The notes beneath the pieces are model-generated. The model searched no databases. It had not been told where the DNA came from and was given only the letters and a program-made list of their open reading frames with translations. 64,000 nucleotides of DNA, from assembly GCA_051530055.1 (NCBI GenBank), contig CM121341.1, forward strand, positions 8,618,001-8,682,000. The letters run 5' to 3'. Origin of the DNA: Neoechinorhynchus agilis (lineage: Eukaryota; Acanthocephala). Position numbers and translations under genes: made by a program. Below, one piece after another: positions 38,438-49,995 of the stretch; position 1 is the stretch's first letter; every line of letters starts with the position of its first letter.

Positions 38438-38944
38438 ATGCCTTATTTGACAACGATGGAATCACAGAGAGGTCTAAAGATTATCCGATGGCTGAATGCG
38501 CTGTTCCGAGTCTATGAAATACTGTTTTGTATAATGAGAAATACCTTGACAATTGCCTACTTCACTAAAATGATGAGAAATGAATTCTTAGCTAATTTAA
38601 ATATAAGCTTAATAAGAAACGCAACGACACAATTTTCTCGATTAATTTATCTTTCTTTTATTCCATTCATCTTATTCTGCACCGTCTCTTTCTGTGAACT
38701 CTTGATGAGAACGTACTTAGCCTTCAAAAACCGATTTAACGTTGGATGGGAAAAGAAGTTCCTTTTGTCTGAAATCGCAATCTTCGGATGTTCGCTATTT
38801 CTGGACGCTCAATACGAACGCACGATTCAGCAAAGGCCTGAAGCTAATCTCGTTCTTCATATTGGAATGTTCCTGATAGCCTTAAATTTGTGCGCGGACT
38901 TCTTTATTAAATATTCCTTCGATCGATGTAGGGAAAAATTCTAA
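38438..38944 (+). CDS. Hypothetical membrane protein, 168 residues
   Basis: An intact open frame starts MPYLTTMESQRGLK, with a second Met six codons on. It has about four hydrophobic segments: LNALFRVYEILFCIM (about residues 19-33), LIYLSFIPFILFCTVSFCEL (69-88), FLLSEIAIFGCSLFLDA (107-123) and LVLHIGMFLIALNLCADFFI (138-157). It ends with a basic RCREKF tail. The pattern suggests a small tetraspan membrane protein. I recognise no family. The composition is protein-like and the length is unusual for chance in this AT-rich stretch, but no poly(A) signal or splice site confirms it. It could be a lineage-specific gene. Confidence 0.5.
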   Translation: MPYLTTMESQRGLKIIRWLNALFRVYEILFCIMRNTLTIAYFTKMMRNEFLANLNISLIRNATTQFSRLIYLSFIPFILFCTVSFCELLMRTYLAFKNRFNVGWEKKFLLSEIAIFGCSLFLDAQYERTIQQRPEANLVLHIGMFLIALNLCADFFIKYSFDRCREKF

Positions 38945-41750
38945 GGTATGGACGTGAAACTGACGGGAAAATGACGTTATTACGTTCATGCCATGTTTAG
39001 GAATTGGACTCGAAGTGAGTGATTTCCCTTGCCAACAAGAACGAGAATTATCAACTGTATTGTGAGAAGACAAAAATTACTTCAACGTGTCTGATTTTTT
39101 TATTTAAAATAATAAATTTAATGGGCGATGAACTAGTGAATTACCTAGCAAAAACTTTTTGCGGCTACAAAGTCTTGATTCTAATGGGAAAATCTAAACA
39201 AATAAGGCGTCTCGTATTCTAATTTGTCGAAAATGATACTCGTGGGGAAGAAACATTTCATGTCATTAAGTAAAAATTGCCATTTGGTCTATTCACAAAC
39301 ATAATCGATGCGAGTTGCAAAATGTATTGCACATGCAATAATCGACATTTCCACTTTTAGCCCAATAGTTTTCGTATATTTATTAACTCGTCGTTAAGGG
39401 CACTATTCTTATTCGCTAAAGATACATTGCAATTTGATGTAGCGTGTAAATAGTACGATAACTTATCTTTATAGTCTGTTTGTTAATTTTAGGATCAATA
39501 GTTAACTCTTGTTCTTAAATTTGCAATTAATAGAAGATTTGATCGAATTTTAACATTACTTTGCAGAAATTTTGTTGAAAGCATTTAATCAAACGATATT
39601 CAATTTTCTAAGATGCATTTTATACTTTGCACGAAATTTCATTATTATTTTCAGCGTGCGAGACAAGCTAAATTCAAATAATGGATAATGTATTTGATGT
39701 AAAGGATAAAAAATTAAAGTTTTTACTTCCTTAAGTATCAATTTTCTTAAAAAAAGTCACGGTCTATATTCGCACTTTCGCCGAAAATAAATAATCTATT
39801 GACTTGAAAATTAAGAAAGTATTAAACAGTTGACTGAGAATTTCGGCGAGACGAAAGTACGTAAAATTAGAGCACATCAGTCCTTAAATTTAATTGAAAT
39901 TTTCGATAGCAATTGATTTTTTCAAAAGCAAAATTTGTAGTTTGTATTTTGGAAGAATTTTTGCGTGAGCATTTCAGTTGAATTTATAAATTTGAAGACA
40001 TTCAAATTGCTTTTGAGTCTTAAAAATTAGCCCAAATTTAGCGTTTCGAAAAATAGAACTCATATTATTTTTGCGTTTTTATTTGGATCATTTTTAGATA
40101 ATGCACCGATTGAATAAAATACACAAAAGGATATGTTCAATGGTAAGATCTAAAACCTAAAGAAAGATGTACAACAGCTGCAATCCGTTAACGCGAAGAA
40201 AAATGCAGTAGTAGCGATAAGTTTCTTTTTTAATACCGCATGAATCATTATTTTTATTTGCACCGAAAAATACCTTAGAAAAGTTAAGTAATTTTGTAAC
40301 CTTCAAAAACGAAGACTTGCCAAGTGCATTCTCGCTGTCAAGCTAAATATATAATATAGACAAGAGAAATAGATTTATGTCTCATCAGTAAGACAGTGAA
40401 AGACAATTGTCAAGACGCGTGGTATAAAGCAGTGATATGTTCAAGGTAGTATTCAAGATGAGATCTGTAGAGATGTTTACAGGATGGAAATTTTAAAATT
40501 TGATAAAATATGGTGAAGAAAATAAAAACTAAGAAATTCGATTTTATTGTGAATTTTCGGCCTTAGCGTAGGCCTTCTTCAGACTATTGTTTCGCAAGTG
40601 ACTAAGGCCGAAAATTCACAATAAAATCGAATTTCTTAGTTCTTATTTTCTTCACCATATTTTATCAACAATGTTAAATATATATTCGAATTTTAAAATT
40701 GCAAGAATGACCCCAGAAATAATTTAATGTAAGCTTATTTGTCGAGGAAAAATCTATATACAATAAAATTTAATGAGTGCCGATTTTCTAAAACAAGATT
40801 TCAATTTTCCTCGAATAAATTCCAAACGCGACCTTATATAATTAATTTTAGGCTAAAAAATTGAGCAAAAAGGTTTTCAAAGAAAATCAACGAATGTATT
40901 CTAACACACTAATTTTAAATGTCGATTTTTTTTATTGTTTTAAGGCAAAATCTAGTCTCAGAGTTGACAGGGCAGATATTGTATTTGAATATCTTTTAAC
41001 AAATTTCCATTTGTTAAAGTACAAAACGTGCAATCATCACCGTCCGCAAAATTGGAGCTTCTTTCCTTTTATTTTAACATCACATCGTGAGTATTTACAA
41101 GGGAACCAATCAGTGTGCAAATGAAATTTAGAACTAACAAGTAATTTAATAACGTTAAATGGTTTTGTCAATCCCCTAAAAGTAACAAGGAAAATCGATT
41201 GAAAACATAGTCAAGCACTCATTCAAAATTTTATTATCTAAGATTCATGCGCTGCTAAAAGTAAATTTAAAAAGTTTTCGCTAACTGATTTTTGTTCATG
41301 TTGCAATAAAAAAAGTTTAAAAAACAAAGTACTTTCCCACTCGATTCATAGCTGATTTCCTTTAAATTTTAAAAGAATCCACGAGGGCATTCAAGTGCAA
41401 ATACGTCATTAGCTTACTTTCGCCAAGTACCAGTGTCTCACTCAGTCAATTTATATCTCACGCTTCTAAATCGAACGGAAAGGGGAATACGTTACGAATT
41501 GAAATCATTTCAATCGTTCAAAGCTTAAGAAATTGCCTACAAACTAAAAGGGTGGGCCTTTTTAAAATGAGTCATTTTGTTAATCTTTTTCTAAACGAAA
41601 AGCGTAATCTTTAAGCTAACGGATTTCTGAAAAGTAGTTTTGCTGTTTACTGGGGTTCAGTATTAGAAAATTTAAATGTAGTTCATTTTACCGTATCATT
41701 CATTGCGCATTTATATTTCATTAATTCATTGATATCGAACAACAACATAC
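38945..41750. other. AT-rich intergenic DNA
   Basis: No gene is seen. It contains the foldback at 40,501-40,671 and a short solo end of repeat X at about 41,020-41,060. The rest is anonymous AT-rich sequence with no open frame showing a motif. Confidence 0.5.
40501..40671. repeat. Foldback element, ~75-base arms
   Basis: The arms (about 40,501-40,575 and 40,597-40,671) pair TAAGAAATTCGATTTTATTG with its complement. The loop region holds the minus-strand core CTGAAGAA, GGCCT-ACGCTA-AGGCC, GAAAATTC. One arm has lost the CTGAAGAA half. Confidence 0.9.
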
Positions 41751-41756
41751 TCAATA

Positions 41757-43901
41757 TCAGTCCTTACAAACAATACAAACCATATCCCGCACAAGAGTAG
41801 TAATTTCCTGATTGATACGGCTGGGTTTGGACCGTTTCTTTAACTTTATAGAAAGTTTGTTCTTGGCAATTCCGTCGCTCGTCATAAAGTATCTCCTTTG
41901 TCGAGCACTCTTAGACCGATTGTTTGCCTTACGGACTTCATTAACTACAGGCTTACTGATGGTCGCGACGCTAAGTTTCACGCCATCGTCCATTTTCGGC
42001 AAAATAGGACAGAACCGAGTACTTACGGGTAATCTCGGTTTGTTCGACTGCTCCGTTGGTACAAACGGTTCGGATTTAATGATTGTATTTCTGGGAACAG
42101 CGTTTGGACGACTAGTGTCAACGGGATTGAAAATCATTGGGGAGAATCCATTGAAAGCGTTAAGAGGGTTTCCAATAAACGAATTAGGATTTTCTCCTCG
42201 TGAGAGTCTCATTCGCGCCATATTTTGTTGGTTGAATTGATTTGAGTAGAAATGACTAAGTCGAGGATCCAAATGATTGAAAATAGACGGATTTGTCTGG
42301 CCCAAGAAAATCGATTGCCTCTGTGCATCTGGCTGAATTGGAACAACTTGGCGAATTGGTTGCACGGTTGTGGTAGGAACAGCATTGTTGGGAATTTGGG
42401 ATTGCATTCGTAAAACGCCACTTCGTATTAGACTCAGAATTGTTTGATCGATTCCATTCTGGAATGTTTGTTGTACCTGAGCTATATGCGGTGGTGTCTC
42501 CTGCTGTTCGGGTACATGGACATGCGGATGACTATTTTGAATTGGTGGATTCTCCATTCCATTTATTGAACTAGGTGCTTCTGCCGCCAATTCTTTAACA
42601 ACAACGACTTCCGTCCGTTTGACTTTATCAATCCGTTTTGCCATTTTCTGAGACCTCTTCTTCCTTTGATCCTCTTTGGCCAAATCGTACATTCTTTTGT
42701 CAAAATCAACAAATATTTCAAAGGGACTAGAAGACTGACTCTTACTTAGTTCGACAACTCGACCGACAGTCATTTCTTCAGGAATTCGTCCACCGGCACC
42801 ACCGGCCGGTTTGCGTCGCCGCAAAAATATCAACTCTTTTTGAGTAAAATGGAGTTTATCACGGATAAGTTTAATCAGAGGTCGAAATGGCATCTCTGGA
42901 GATACTTGGAAAAACGATTCTGACGGAAATCGTTCCAAATATACAGACGGTAGACAGTTTTTTCGCAGGAGTAGTTTAAGAGAGATCCATCCATCGAATT
43001 GATCGTTATTTTGAGTCGCATCATTTTCAGGCGGCTTCTCTGATTGCGGTGAGTGATGATCGGGTTCGGCAGCTTGGGGTGATTCGGTTATTACAAGAGC
43101 TGCCAGTACGTTATTTAGCCCGGCGTCTGATCTAAATTGGTTCTAATTTAAACAGAACAAATGAAGTCTTTCCTTGTTTGAAAAAAACAACATTTTAATT
43201 AGTCTCCTCATATAAAAAACTAAGAGTATTAAGATTGTTGTCGTTCAAAAGTCAATATTTGAAAACTACTTTACTAATATAGACAGCACCAACGTCACTT
43301 TGAGATCGTCTGATGTTACATGTACATAACTGATTACACCGATTTGATGGATGATCAACCTTATAATGTACCGAAGAAACAAGACCATTTTGCAACGTGA
43401 ATTTCGACCTATTTTAATCAACGTTCAATTGGCATTGTGTATCAAATGAAGTCAATCGGTCTTAACAGAGTATCTTTTTTTTAATACAAAAAAAATGAGA
43501 TTTTTCTCGTTTCTAATTCGGTTTTTTTCTCGAGAATGTTGGTTAAAACCGACAAATGTCTTTAGTACGAACCTGAATACGGACCACGGTCTCACGGGAT
43601 TTACACTTCCGCCACACTCCCTGCACTCATAAGTCAGCTGATTGGCCATATCGTCCCAGATGCATTTCTTACAAACTAAAAACGAATCAATCATATCGAT
43701 AGAAAATCCACGTCGGGATGGACTTGTGGTGACTATTTTCAGCCGGGATTATGTTCACCACAAGTCTAAAAACCGAATCATCTTAAAGACACACTTACAC
43801 GGACGAAGGCATTCCACGTGCCTGACTGGATTTCTTAAAAATCTATTACAAATCGGACACTTCAGTTTCTGTCGAACTTCCTCACTGACCGTTTGGGCCA
43901 T
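41757..43901 (-). CDS. RING-finger/RAWUL Polycomb-group-like protein (PCGF/DRIP type)
   Basis: Three exons (43,901-43,799; 43,675-43,573; 43,131-41,757) give 526 residues with GT-AG introns. The N-terminal RING is LKCPICNRFLRNPVRHVEC, LRPFCKKCI, ECRECGGSVNP, followed by a short FRSDAGLNNVLAALV helix as in PCGF/RING1 proteins. Residues of about 130-230 (FRPLIKLIRDKLHFTQKEL ... EEMTVGRVVELSKS ... PFEIFVDF) resemble the ubiquitin-like RAWUL domain. Such pairs occur in PRC1 subunits and in DRIP-type E3 ligases. A basic stretch (QRKKRSQKMAKRIDKVKR) may be a nuclear signal, and the C-terminal half is low-complexity, rich in Gln, Asn and Pro. The RING position normally His (EC-L-H) is Arg here. Intron 1 carries a small foldback at 43,721-43,766. 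The exact orthologue is unsure. Confidence 0.75.
43721..43766. repeat. Small inverted repeat inside the RING-gene intron
   Basis: GACTTGTGGTGA (43,721-43,732) faces TCACCACAAGTC (43,755-43,766). The sequence resembles the outer ends of the long inverted repeat at 15,050 and 17,228 (TTGTGGTGAATATACTCGCC), so the intron seems to contain a relic of that family. Confidence 0.7.
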
Positions 43902-45485
43902 CTAAAACGCGAGATCACTCCCATAAACGAAGCTTCTGGTGCAAGAGACGCACACACACACAGAGACATTGACTATGTCTTCTCTCTCTCTGTGCGCACC
44001 GCCGCCGTTGCCGCCACCACCACCGCCGCCGCCGCCGCCGCTTACACTCTCTCTCTCGCTGTGTATTGCATAACAAACCCTATCGCGAACGCGCGTGCGT
44101 GTTTACAAGCAGCCAATCAGCGTACGAGGAAAAATAATTACGCATATTTGTGATATGCGAGCAAAAATGAAACTGACGCAAAACAAAATGACACGATTGG
44201 CTTACGCACACACACCAAAAAAGATTTCAATTTTTGGAAAAAAACATGCCGAAAACCAATTTTCAACCAAACACAAAAAAAGCACGTTTGACCAAATCAA
44301 TAATTAGCGTAAAATGTGCAGCCAATTAGGTTTGAGCTTTTGGGTCGGGCGAGAAAGCGATCATTGACGTCATTGTGGTTGATTTCGTAAGCAGACGACA
44401 CACGTAAGCAAGAGAAGACAGTTTGATACAGCAGAAAGAAACGCTGGGCGAGAGCACACTTTGAACTCTTAGAATCGACAGCGAACGAATTAGGATGGAA
44501 AAAAAAGTTTAAGCGCAATATGGACACGTGCGCGTGCGATTTGATTGGCCAATTGAATTTGACTCCGGGAACGTGTGTGTGTTTTTGTTGATTTTAGAGA
44601 AATTTTAAAACAACGTCACTGTGAGTCCATGGAATCCGCTGTTTTTCGTCTAATTATGACGTAAATGCACTCGGCATTCTAGACGCAATCCTACTGGTAG
44701 AGAGACAACTTGAAGACTAAAAGACAAGGAAAACCAATCGTCAACACATTAAATAGTCGTCGCCGTATCAAACGCGCATTGGTCCCCCTAAATTGTTGCG
44801 CACGTGTATTTACGCTTAATTTAGCTCTTGCGCGTGAGAGCGAGCAAATTTCGGCATTAATTCATCACGAATAATAGCAAGAAGAAGAAGAAGAAGACAG
44901 TTGAACACACTGTTTTCCCATTTATCTTTCTATTCAAATCTTCGATCAAACATCACCCAGAAATCGTATAACAGTTAATAATCACTTCTGAAATTTATGA
45001 CGTAACATTGTTTCCTTTTTTCGTCTTACACGTCATTTGTATTCCCACCATGGAAGAATTTGAAGATATTAAGAAACTCTGACGGCTTTAGAATTGATTC
45101 CCAGGACGCTTTTTATCGTTCGTTACGAGATTGTCGCTCATACGAAAATAGAGTCGGATTTTTTTTGACTATTTTACAATTACCTTTCTAAATCGATCAA
45201 TCTCTGATTCCGCGAATTTCAAAATAGCGAAAATGTAGTCTAAAAATCAGCTTATAAGCAACTTCAAGATCAATGGCAGTGCTCTTCCTTTTTTTCATTT
45301 GTTCGAATCAAAAAAAGTAGACGAGATGGACGAAATTTAATGGCTATTAACCGAACAATCACTATTCTTTTCTCATCATCATCCAAAAAAATACATACAT
45401 CCATAACTCCTTTTTACATTAAACACCATTTGTAGTTCATTTCTATAGCTCCGTTATTCTGAACATTCGGGTTTTTTAGAACTTT
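43902..45485. promoter_or_regulatory. CCG-rich upstream region of the RING gene, then anonymous DNA
   Basis: Immediately 5' of the RING-gene ATG lie (CA)n, (CT)n and a CCG/CCGCC-rich run (about 43,950-44,045), followed by GCGCGTGCG sequence. The base composition is unlike the AT-rich surroundings, as expected for a promoter or 5' UTR. A CACGTGCGCG stretch is at about 44,524 and (GAA)n at 44,878-44,897. No gene is seen from 44,150 to 45,485, and no partner gene on the + strand is recognised. Confidence 0.45.
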
Positions 45486-47695
45486 TTATACCATACCCCG
45501 CAGTCCACCGGTTCATTGGTCGCGGAAGCGCTTAAGATATTTCGTCCCTTTTCTGGTTTTGGGCCGCCGGTAGTAACGGATTCGAACCCGTTGACCTTTT
45601 AAGTGGGATCTGGAGCTTTAGTCCACTTGACCACCTCAGCACACGACGGCGCCACTTTAGCTTGGATAGGCTATCCGTTTTTTTTTCAGAATTTTTTTAT
45701 ATGTGGCTGAGACGGTAGTCTTTTGATCGATTTTTCCATACACGGCCGAATGGACACCCTCAGTCCACCGATTCAATGGTCTGGGAACCGCTGGTCTGCG
45801 CTCAATGCCCCAAAACCGTACGGTAAAAGAGTTTGTATGAATCCCTCCGGATTCTCAGAGGATGGCGGAACTCATCAGTGAGTTTCCTTTTCCCTTCAAC
45901 GAGGTATTTCGTCATCGGTAGTAACGGATTCGAACCCGTTGACCTTTTAAGTGGGATCTGAAGCTTTAGTCCACTTGACCACCTCAGCACACGACGGCGC
46001 CACTTTAGCTTGGATAGGCTATCCGTTTTTTTTCAGAATTTTTTTATATGTGGCTGAGACGGTAGTCTTTTGATCGATTTTTCCATACACGGCCGAATGG
46101 ACACCCTCAGTCCACCTATTCAATGGTCTGGGAACCGCTGGTCTGCGCTCAATGCCCCAAAACCGTACGGTAAAAGAGTTTGTATGAATCCCTCCGGATT
46201 CTCAGAGGATGGCGGAACTCATCAGTGAGTTTCCTTTTCCCTTCAACGAGGTATTTCGTCATCGGTAGTAACGGATTCGAACCAGTTGACCTTTTAAGTG
46301 GGATCTGAAGCTTTAGTCCACTTGACCACCTCAGCACACGACGGCGCCACTTTAGCTTGGATAGGCTATCCGTTTTTTTTCAGAATTTTTTTATATGTGG
46401 CTGAGACGGTAGTCTTTTGATCGATTTTTCCATACACGGCCGAATGGACACCCTCAGTCCACCTATTCAATGGTCTGGGAACCGCTGGTCTGCGCTCAAT
46501 GCCCCAACCGTACGGTAAAAGAGTTTGTATGAATCCCTCCGATTCTCAGAGGATGGCGGAACTCATCAGTGAGTTTCCTTTTCCCTTCAACGAGGTATTT
46601 CGTCATCGGTAGTAACGGATTCGAACCCGTAGACCTTTTAAGTGGGATCTGAAGCTTTAGTCCACTTGACCACCTCAGCACACGACGGCGCCACTTTAGC
46701 TTGGATAGGCTATCCGTTTTTTTTCAGAATTTTTTTATATGTGGCTCAGACGGTAGTCTTTTGATCGATTTTCCATACACGGCCGAATGGACAAGCGGGA
46801 AATACCTGTTGAAGGGAAAAGGAAACTCACTGATGAGTTCCGCCATCCTCTGAGAATCCGGAGGGATTCATACAAACTCTTTTACCGTACGGTTTTGGGG
46901 CATTGAGCGCAGACCAGCGGTTCCCAGACCATTGAATAGGTGGACTGAGGGTGTCCATTCGGCCGTGTATGGAAAAATCGATCAAAAGACTACCGTCTGA
47001 GCCACATATAAAAAAATTCTGAAAAAAAACGGATAGCCTATCCAAGCTAAAGTGGCGCCGTCGTGTGCTGAGGTGGTCAAGTGGACTAAAGCTCCAGATC
47101 CCACTTAAAAGGTCAACTGGTTCGAATCCGTTACTACCGGCGGCCCACAACCAGAAAAATGACGAAATACCTCGTTGAAGGGAAAAGGAAACTCACTGAT
47201 GAGTTCCGCCATCCTCTGAGAATCCGGAGGGATTCATACAAACTCTTTTACCGTACGGTTTTGGGGCATTGAGCGCAGACCAGCGGTTCCCAGACCATTG
47301 AATAGGTGGACTGAGGGTGTCCATTCGGCCGTGTATGGAAAAATCGATCAAAAGACTACCGTCTCAGCCACATATAAAAAAATTCTGAAAAAAAACGGAT
47401 AGCCTATCCAAGCTAAAGTGGCGCCGTCGTGTGCTGAGGTGGTCAAGTGGACTAAAGCTTCAGATCCCACTTAAAAGGTCTACGGTTTCGAATTCGTTAC
47501 TACCGGCGGCCCACAACCAGAAAAGGGACGAAATACCTCGTTGAAGGGAAAAGGAAAGTCACTGATGAGTCCCGCCATCCCCTGAGAATCCGGAGGGATT
47601 CTTACAGATTCTTTTACCGTTCGACCGTACGGTCTCGAGGCATTGAGAGCAGACCAATGAATCGGTGGACTGCGGGTGTCCATTCGGTTTTTGAA
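45486..47695. repeat. Inverted tandem array of a tRNA-derived SINE
   Basis: Units of about 347 bases repeat with the tRNA-like part on the minus strand (about 45,570-45,655, 45,908-46,000, 46,262-46,348, 46,610-46,692) and then, after a switch at about 46,793, on the plus strand (about 47,060-47,148 and 47,425-47,508). Each tRNA-like part has an A box (TGGTCAAGTGG) and a B box (GGTTCGAATCC) at normal spacing, as in RNA polymerase III internal promoters. The acceptor stem does not pair, so these are not working tRNAs. The rest of the unit (AAACTCTTTTACCGTACGGT, ATTCGGCCGTGTATGG) is the SINE body. Related, older copies lie in the TYW1 intron and at about 36,130. The 62-codon minus frames within the units are by-products. 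Confidence 0.85.
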
Positions 47696-47744
47696 CGTTA
47701 AACATTATGATGATAACATAGATCATTGTCCTCGGGGTAAATTT

Positions 47745-47862
47745 GATTGTACGTTGGCGAATCCTGTCAGCGACTGAAGAGGTAAGGAAAAGCTTGTGAA
47801 ATATTTCTCAAATAAGTGAGTATCGATAACACCGGCGGGGACAGGATTTCGCCAACGTACAA
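47745..47862. repeat. Foldback element with ~23-base arms
   Basis: ATTGTACGTTGGCGAATCCT (about 47,747) pairs with its complement at about 47,845-47,865. Inside, on the + strand, lie CTGAAGAGG and a GAAATA motif 24 bases on. Confidence 0.8.
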
Positions 47863-48070
47863 TTGTGATGATTGGTTGTAAAGATCGAATGTTTGAGAGA
47901 AAATCCTTCGGTATTTTTTTTAAGAGCAAACTTTGGTTTTTTTTCAATTGCACAATTCCCAAAGTTTAAAATGAGATTGGTAATTCAACTAATGGACACT
48001 AGAGTAAAGACGTGTTAATACAATAAAATGTGAGAATAGTATGTTTATTTTCTTAATCTTCACATGTTCA

Positions 48071-49230
48071 TTACTCTTCTTTCTTCGTTGCCTTTTCGAC
48101 GGCACTATGAAGAAGATTATGAGTTGCCATAAGTTTGAGAAGTTCAATGACAAAAGGAGTCCAATTATGCAATCTGAACACGTTTTCTTGTTTATACCTG
48201 TCCATTTTCTCGGTTTCATGTTGAACTAGAGATTCGATTCTGGCCATTTCGATCATTTGTTCTTCGGTAGGAATGCCATTTCCGGTCGCTGATACAATTT
48301 CTGCGTGTTTTTCTTTATATTTCTTTAAAAGATCTCCACAAACGACCATAATATTGAATTGGCCATCATCGATTTCGGCACCGTAAGCCATACGTTGACG
48401 CATTATTTCGATCGCTCGGCGAATCCATGAGTTTTTGTCCATACCACTGCCGCCGTCTTCACCGCCGCAATCCTTCGGTCCAGCTTGTAGACCGTCCAGT
48501 TCGTAAAGATGACCATCAATGGGCATAAAGACCACATAGTGAAATGGGTTTTGTCTTTTAACATTCGGTAATCCTGTGGTTATTTCTACGTGGTCAAACA
48601 AAGATTGGTCTTTGTATTTGTTATGAGTTTTGACAATCGCTTCACAATTCGACAATGCCATACCACGAGTTTCAAAGTCGAGTGGAAGCGTAAAATCGTG
48701 AAAATCGCTCAAAACTTCACCAAGTTCCACGGGTTCAGACGGATCAATGTTCATCATTAAATTCAAAATGGCTACGGTGGCACATGCGTTTGGCAGTGAC
48801 TGACGAACAAAGTAAACTTCTCGGCGAGTTGCTTCTTCTACCGTCATCAAAGGAACTTCATGAGTTTCTTTATTAAAAAGTGATTCTTGTGTCTTAAAAA
48901 AAAGCTTTCCAAAATCCTTTGAAACAAAAAAACACACGAATCACCTCGTCTTATCACTCAATTTTATCATATGAAGAAATATAAATCCATAGATTGGACT
49001 AAAAAAAGAGAGCTAATAAATGAAAGCAATAATAAAAAACTAACTAAAGTCTACTAAGATCATCGTCTGTAAGGGAAGTGATTTCTTCTACTTGAACTCC
49101 CTTCACACCTAAAAGTCCAATTGCGATAAACGGCTCATTTGGAATCAAATAAAAAGCGATTACCCAGCGTCGACAAAAGATCATTGAACACTCCAGGATC
49201 ACTTTCAATCAAACACCACTCTTCGTTCAT
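48071..49230 (-). CDS. UCHL5: Ubiquitin C-terminal hydrolase L5 (UCH37)
   Basis: Four exons (49,230-49,164; 49,108-49,045; 48,998-48,958; 48,885-48,071) sum to 329 codons, against 329 residues in human UCHL5. The start MNEEWCLIESDPGVF matches the family. The catalytic groups are present: Gln and Cys in RQSLPNACAT, His in NPFHYVVF and Asp in YELDGLQAGP. The C-terminal ULD-like tail (MDRYKQENVFRLHNWTPFVI, ELLKLMATH) is the part that binds the proteasome receptor Rpn13 or INO80G. The enzyme trims ubiquitin chains at the proteasome. Introns are 55, 46 and 72 bases, all GT-AG. The third acceptor is placed by phase, since the more obvious one at 48,927 breaks frame, so a few residues near KLKSLF are less certain. 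AATAAA follows about 25 bases after the stop. Confidence 0.95.
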
Positions 49231-49535
49231 CCTTATGAAATCGATCCTCTTCCATTAAGGACATTAAGAAATTGCTCTAAGTGATTCTTCTGGACAAAAA
49301 TACGTCTTGTTCCAAATCAGTTTCAAAATATCGTTTATATGTTGTTTATTTTGCGTTCAATGGAAAATATTAGGCTCTTCAAAATAAAAACGATTCCAAT
49401 GACGACAAAATTTTAATTTCTAGCGAATTTCCTTGGAATAAACATTCAATATTGAGTGTTTTAAGTTACTATTCGAAACATATTTCTGCATTTTCGCAAT
49501 TAAAACTTTGAATGTCGTAGGGATTCGAGTTTGGC
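49231..49535. other. Short intergenic stretch upstream of UCHL5
   Basis: AT-rich, with no open frame of interest. It presumably holds the UCHL5 promoter. No specific element is recognised. Confidence 0.4.
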
Positions 49536-49995
49536 GGTGTTTTCCCCGGATTGTTGTTGATCATTTGAAATATTTCGTAAACTTTTTGCTTACCTCAGCT
49601 TACGAAATATTTTAAATGATCAACAACAACAATCCGGGGAAAACATCGCCAAACTCGAATTAAAATTTATCTTTTTATTTCGTAAGCTTTTTGCTTACCT
49701 CAGCTTACGAAATATTTTAAAATAAATGATCAACAACAACAATCCGGGGGAAAAACATCGAAAAACTCGAATTAAAACTTATCTTTTTATTTCGTAAGCT
49801 TTTTGCTTACCTCAGCTTACGAAATATTTTAAAATAAATGATCAACAACAACAATCCGGGGGAAAAACATCGAAAAACTCGAATTAAATTTATCTTTTTA
49901 TTTCGTAAGCTTTTTGCTTACCTCAGCTTACGAAATATTTTAAATGATCAACAACAACAATCCGGGGGAAAAACATCGAAAAATTCGAATTAAAA
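49536..49995. repeat. Tandem hairpin repeat, four units of ~107-117 bases
   Basis: Each unit contains an imperfect hairpin, TTTCGTAAGC-loop-GCTTACGAAA, followed by ATGATCAACAACAACAATCC and ACATCGAAAAACTCGAATTA. Hairpin centres lie at about 49,592, 49,693, 49,806 and 49,919. Units differ by small indels. The first unit begins with an inverted copy of the AACAATCCGGGGAAAA segment at about 49,535-49,560, so the block may have grown from a foldback element. Confidence 0.9.

Noticed and set aside
45802-46681. Three near-identical 61-62-codon minus-strand ORFs
   Set aside because: They lie wholly within the SINE units and cross the tRNA-like promoter.
45564-47510. Working tRNA genes in the 347-bp units
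   Set aside because: The A and B boxes and the T arm are good, but the acceptor stem does not pair and no sensible anticodon arm forms. The copies sit in a repeat body, so they are SINE heads.
48886-48937. UCHL5 exon starting at the TTTCAAAG acceptor
   Set aside because: Its phase is incompatible with the available donors. The donor at 48,957 with the acceptor at 48,886 sums to whole codons.
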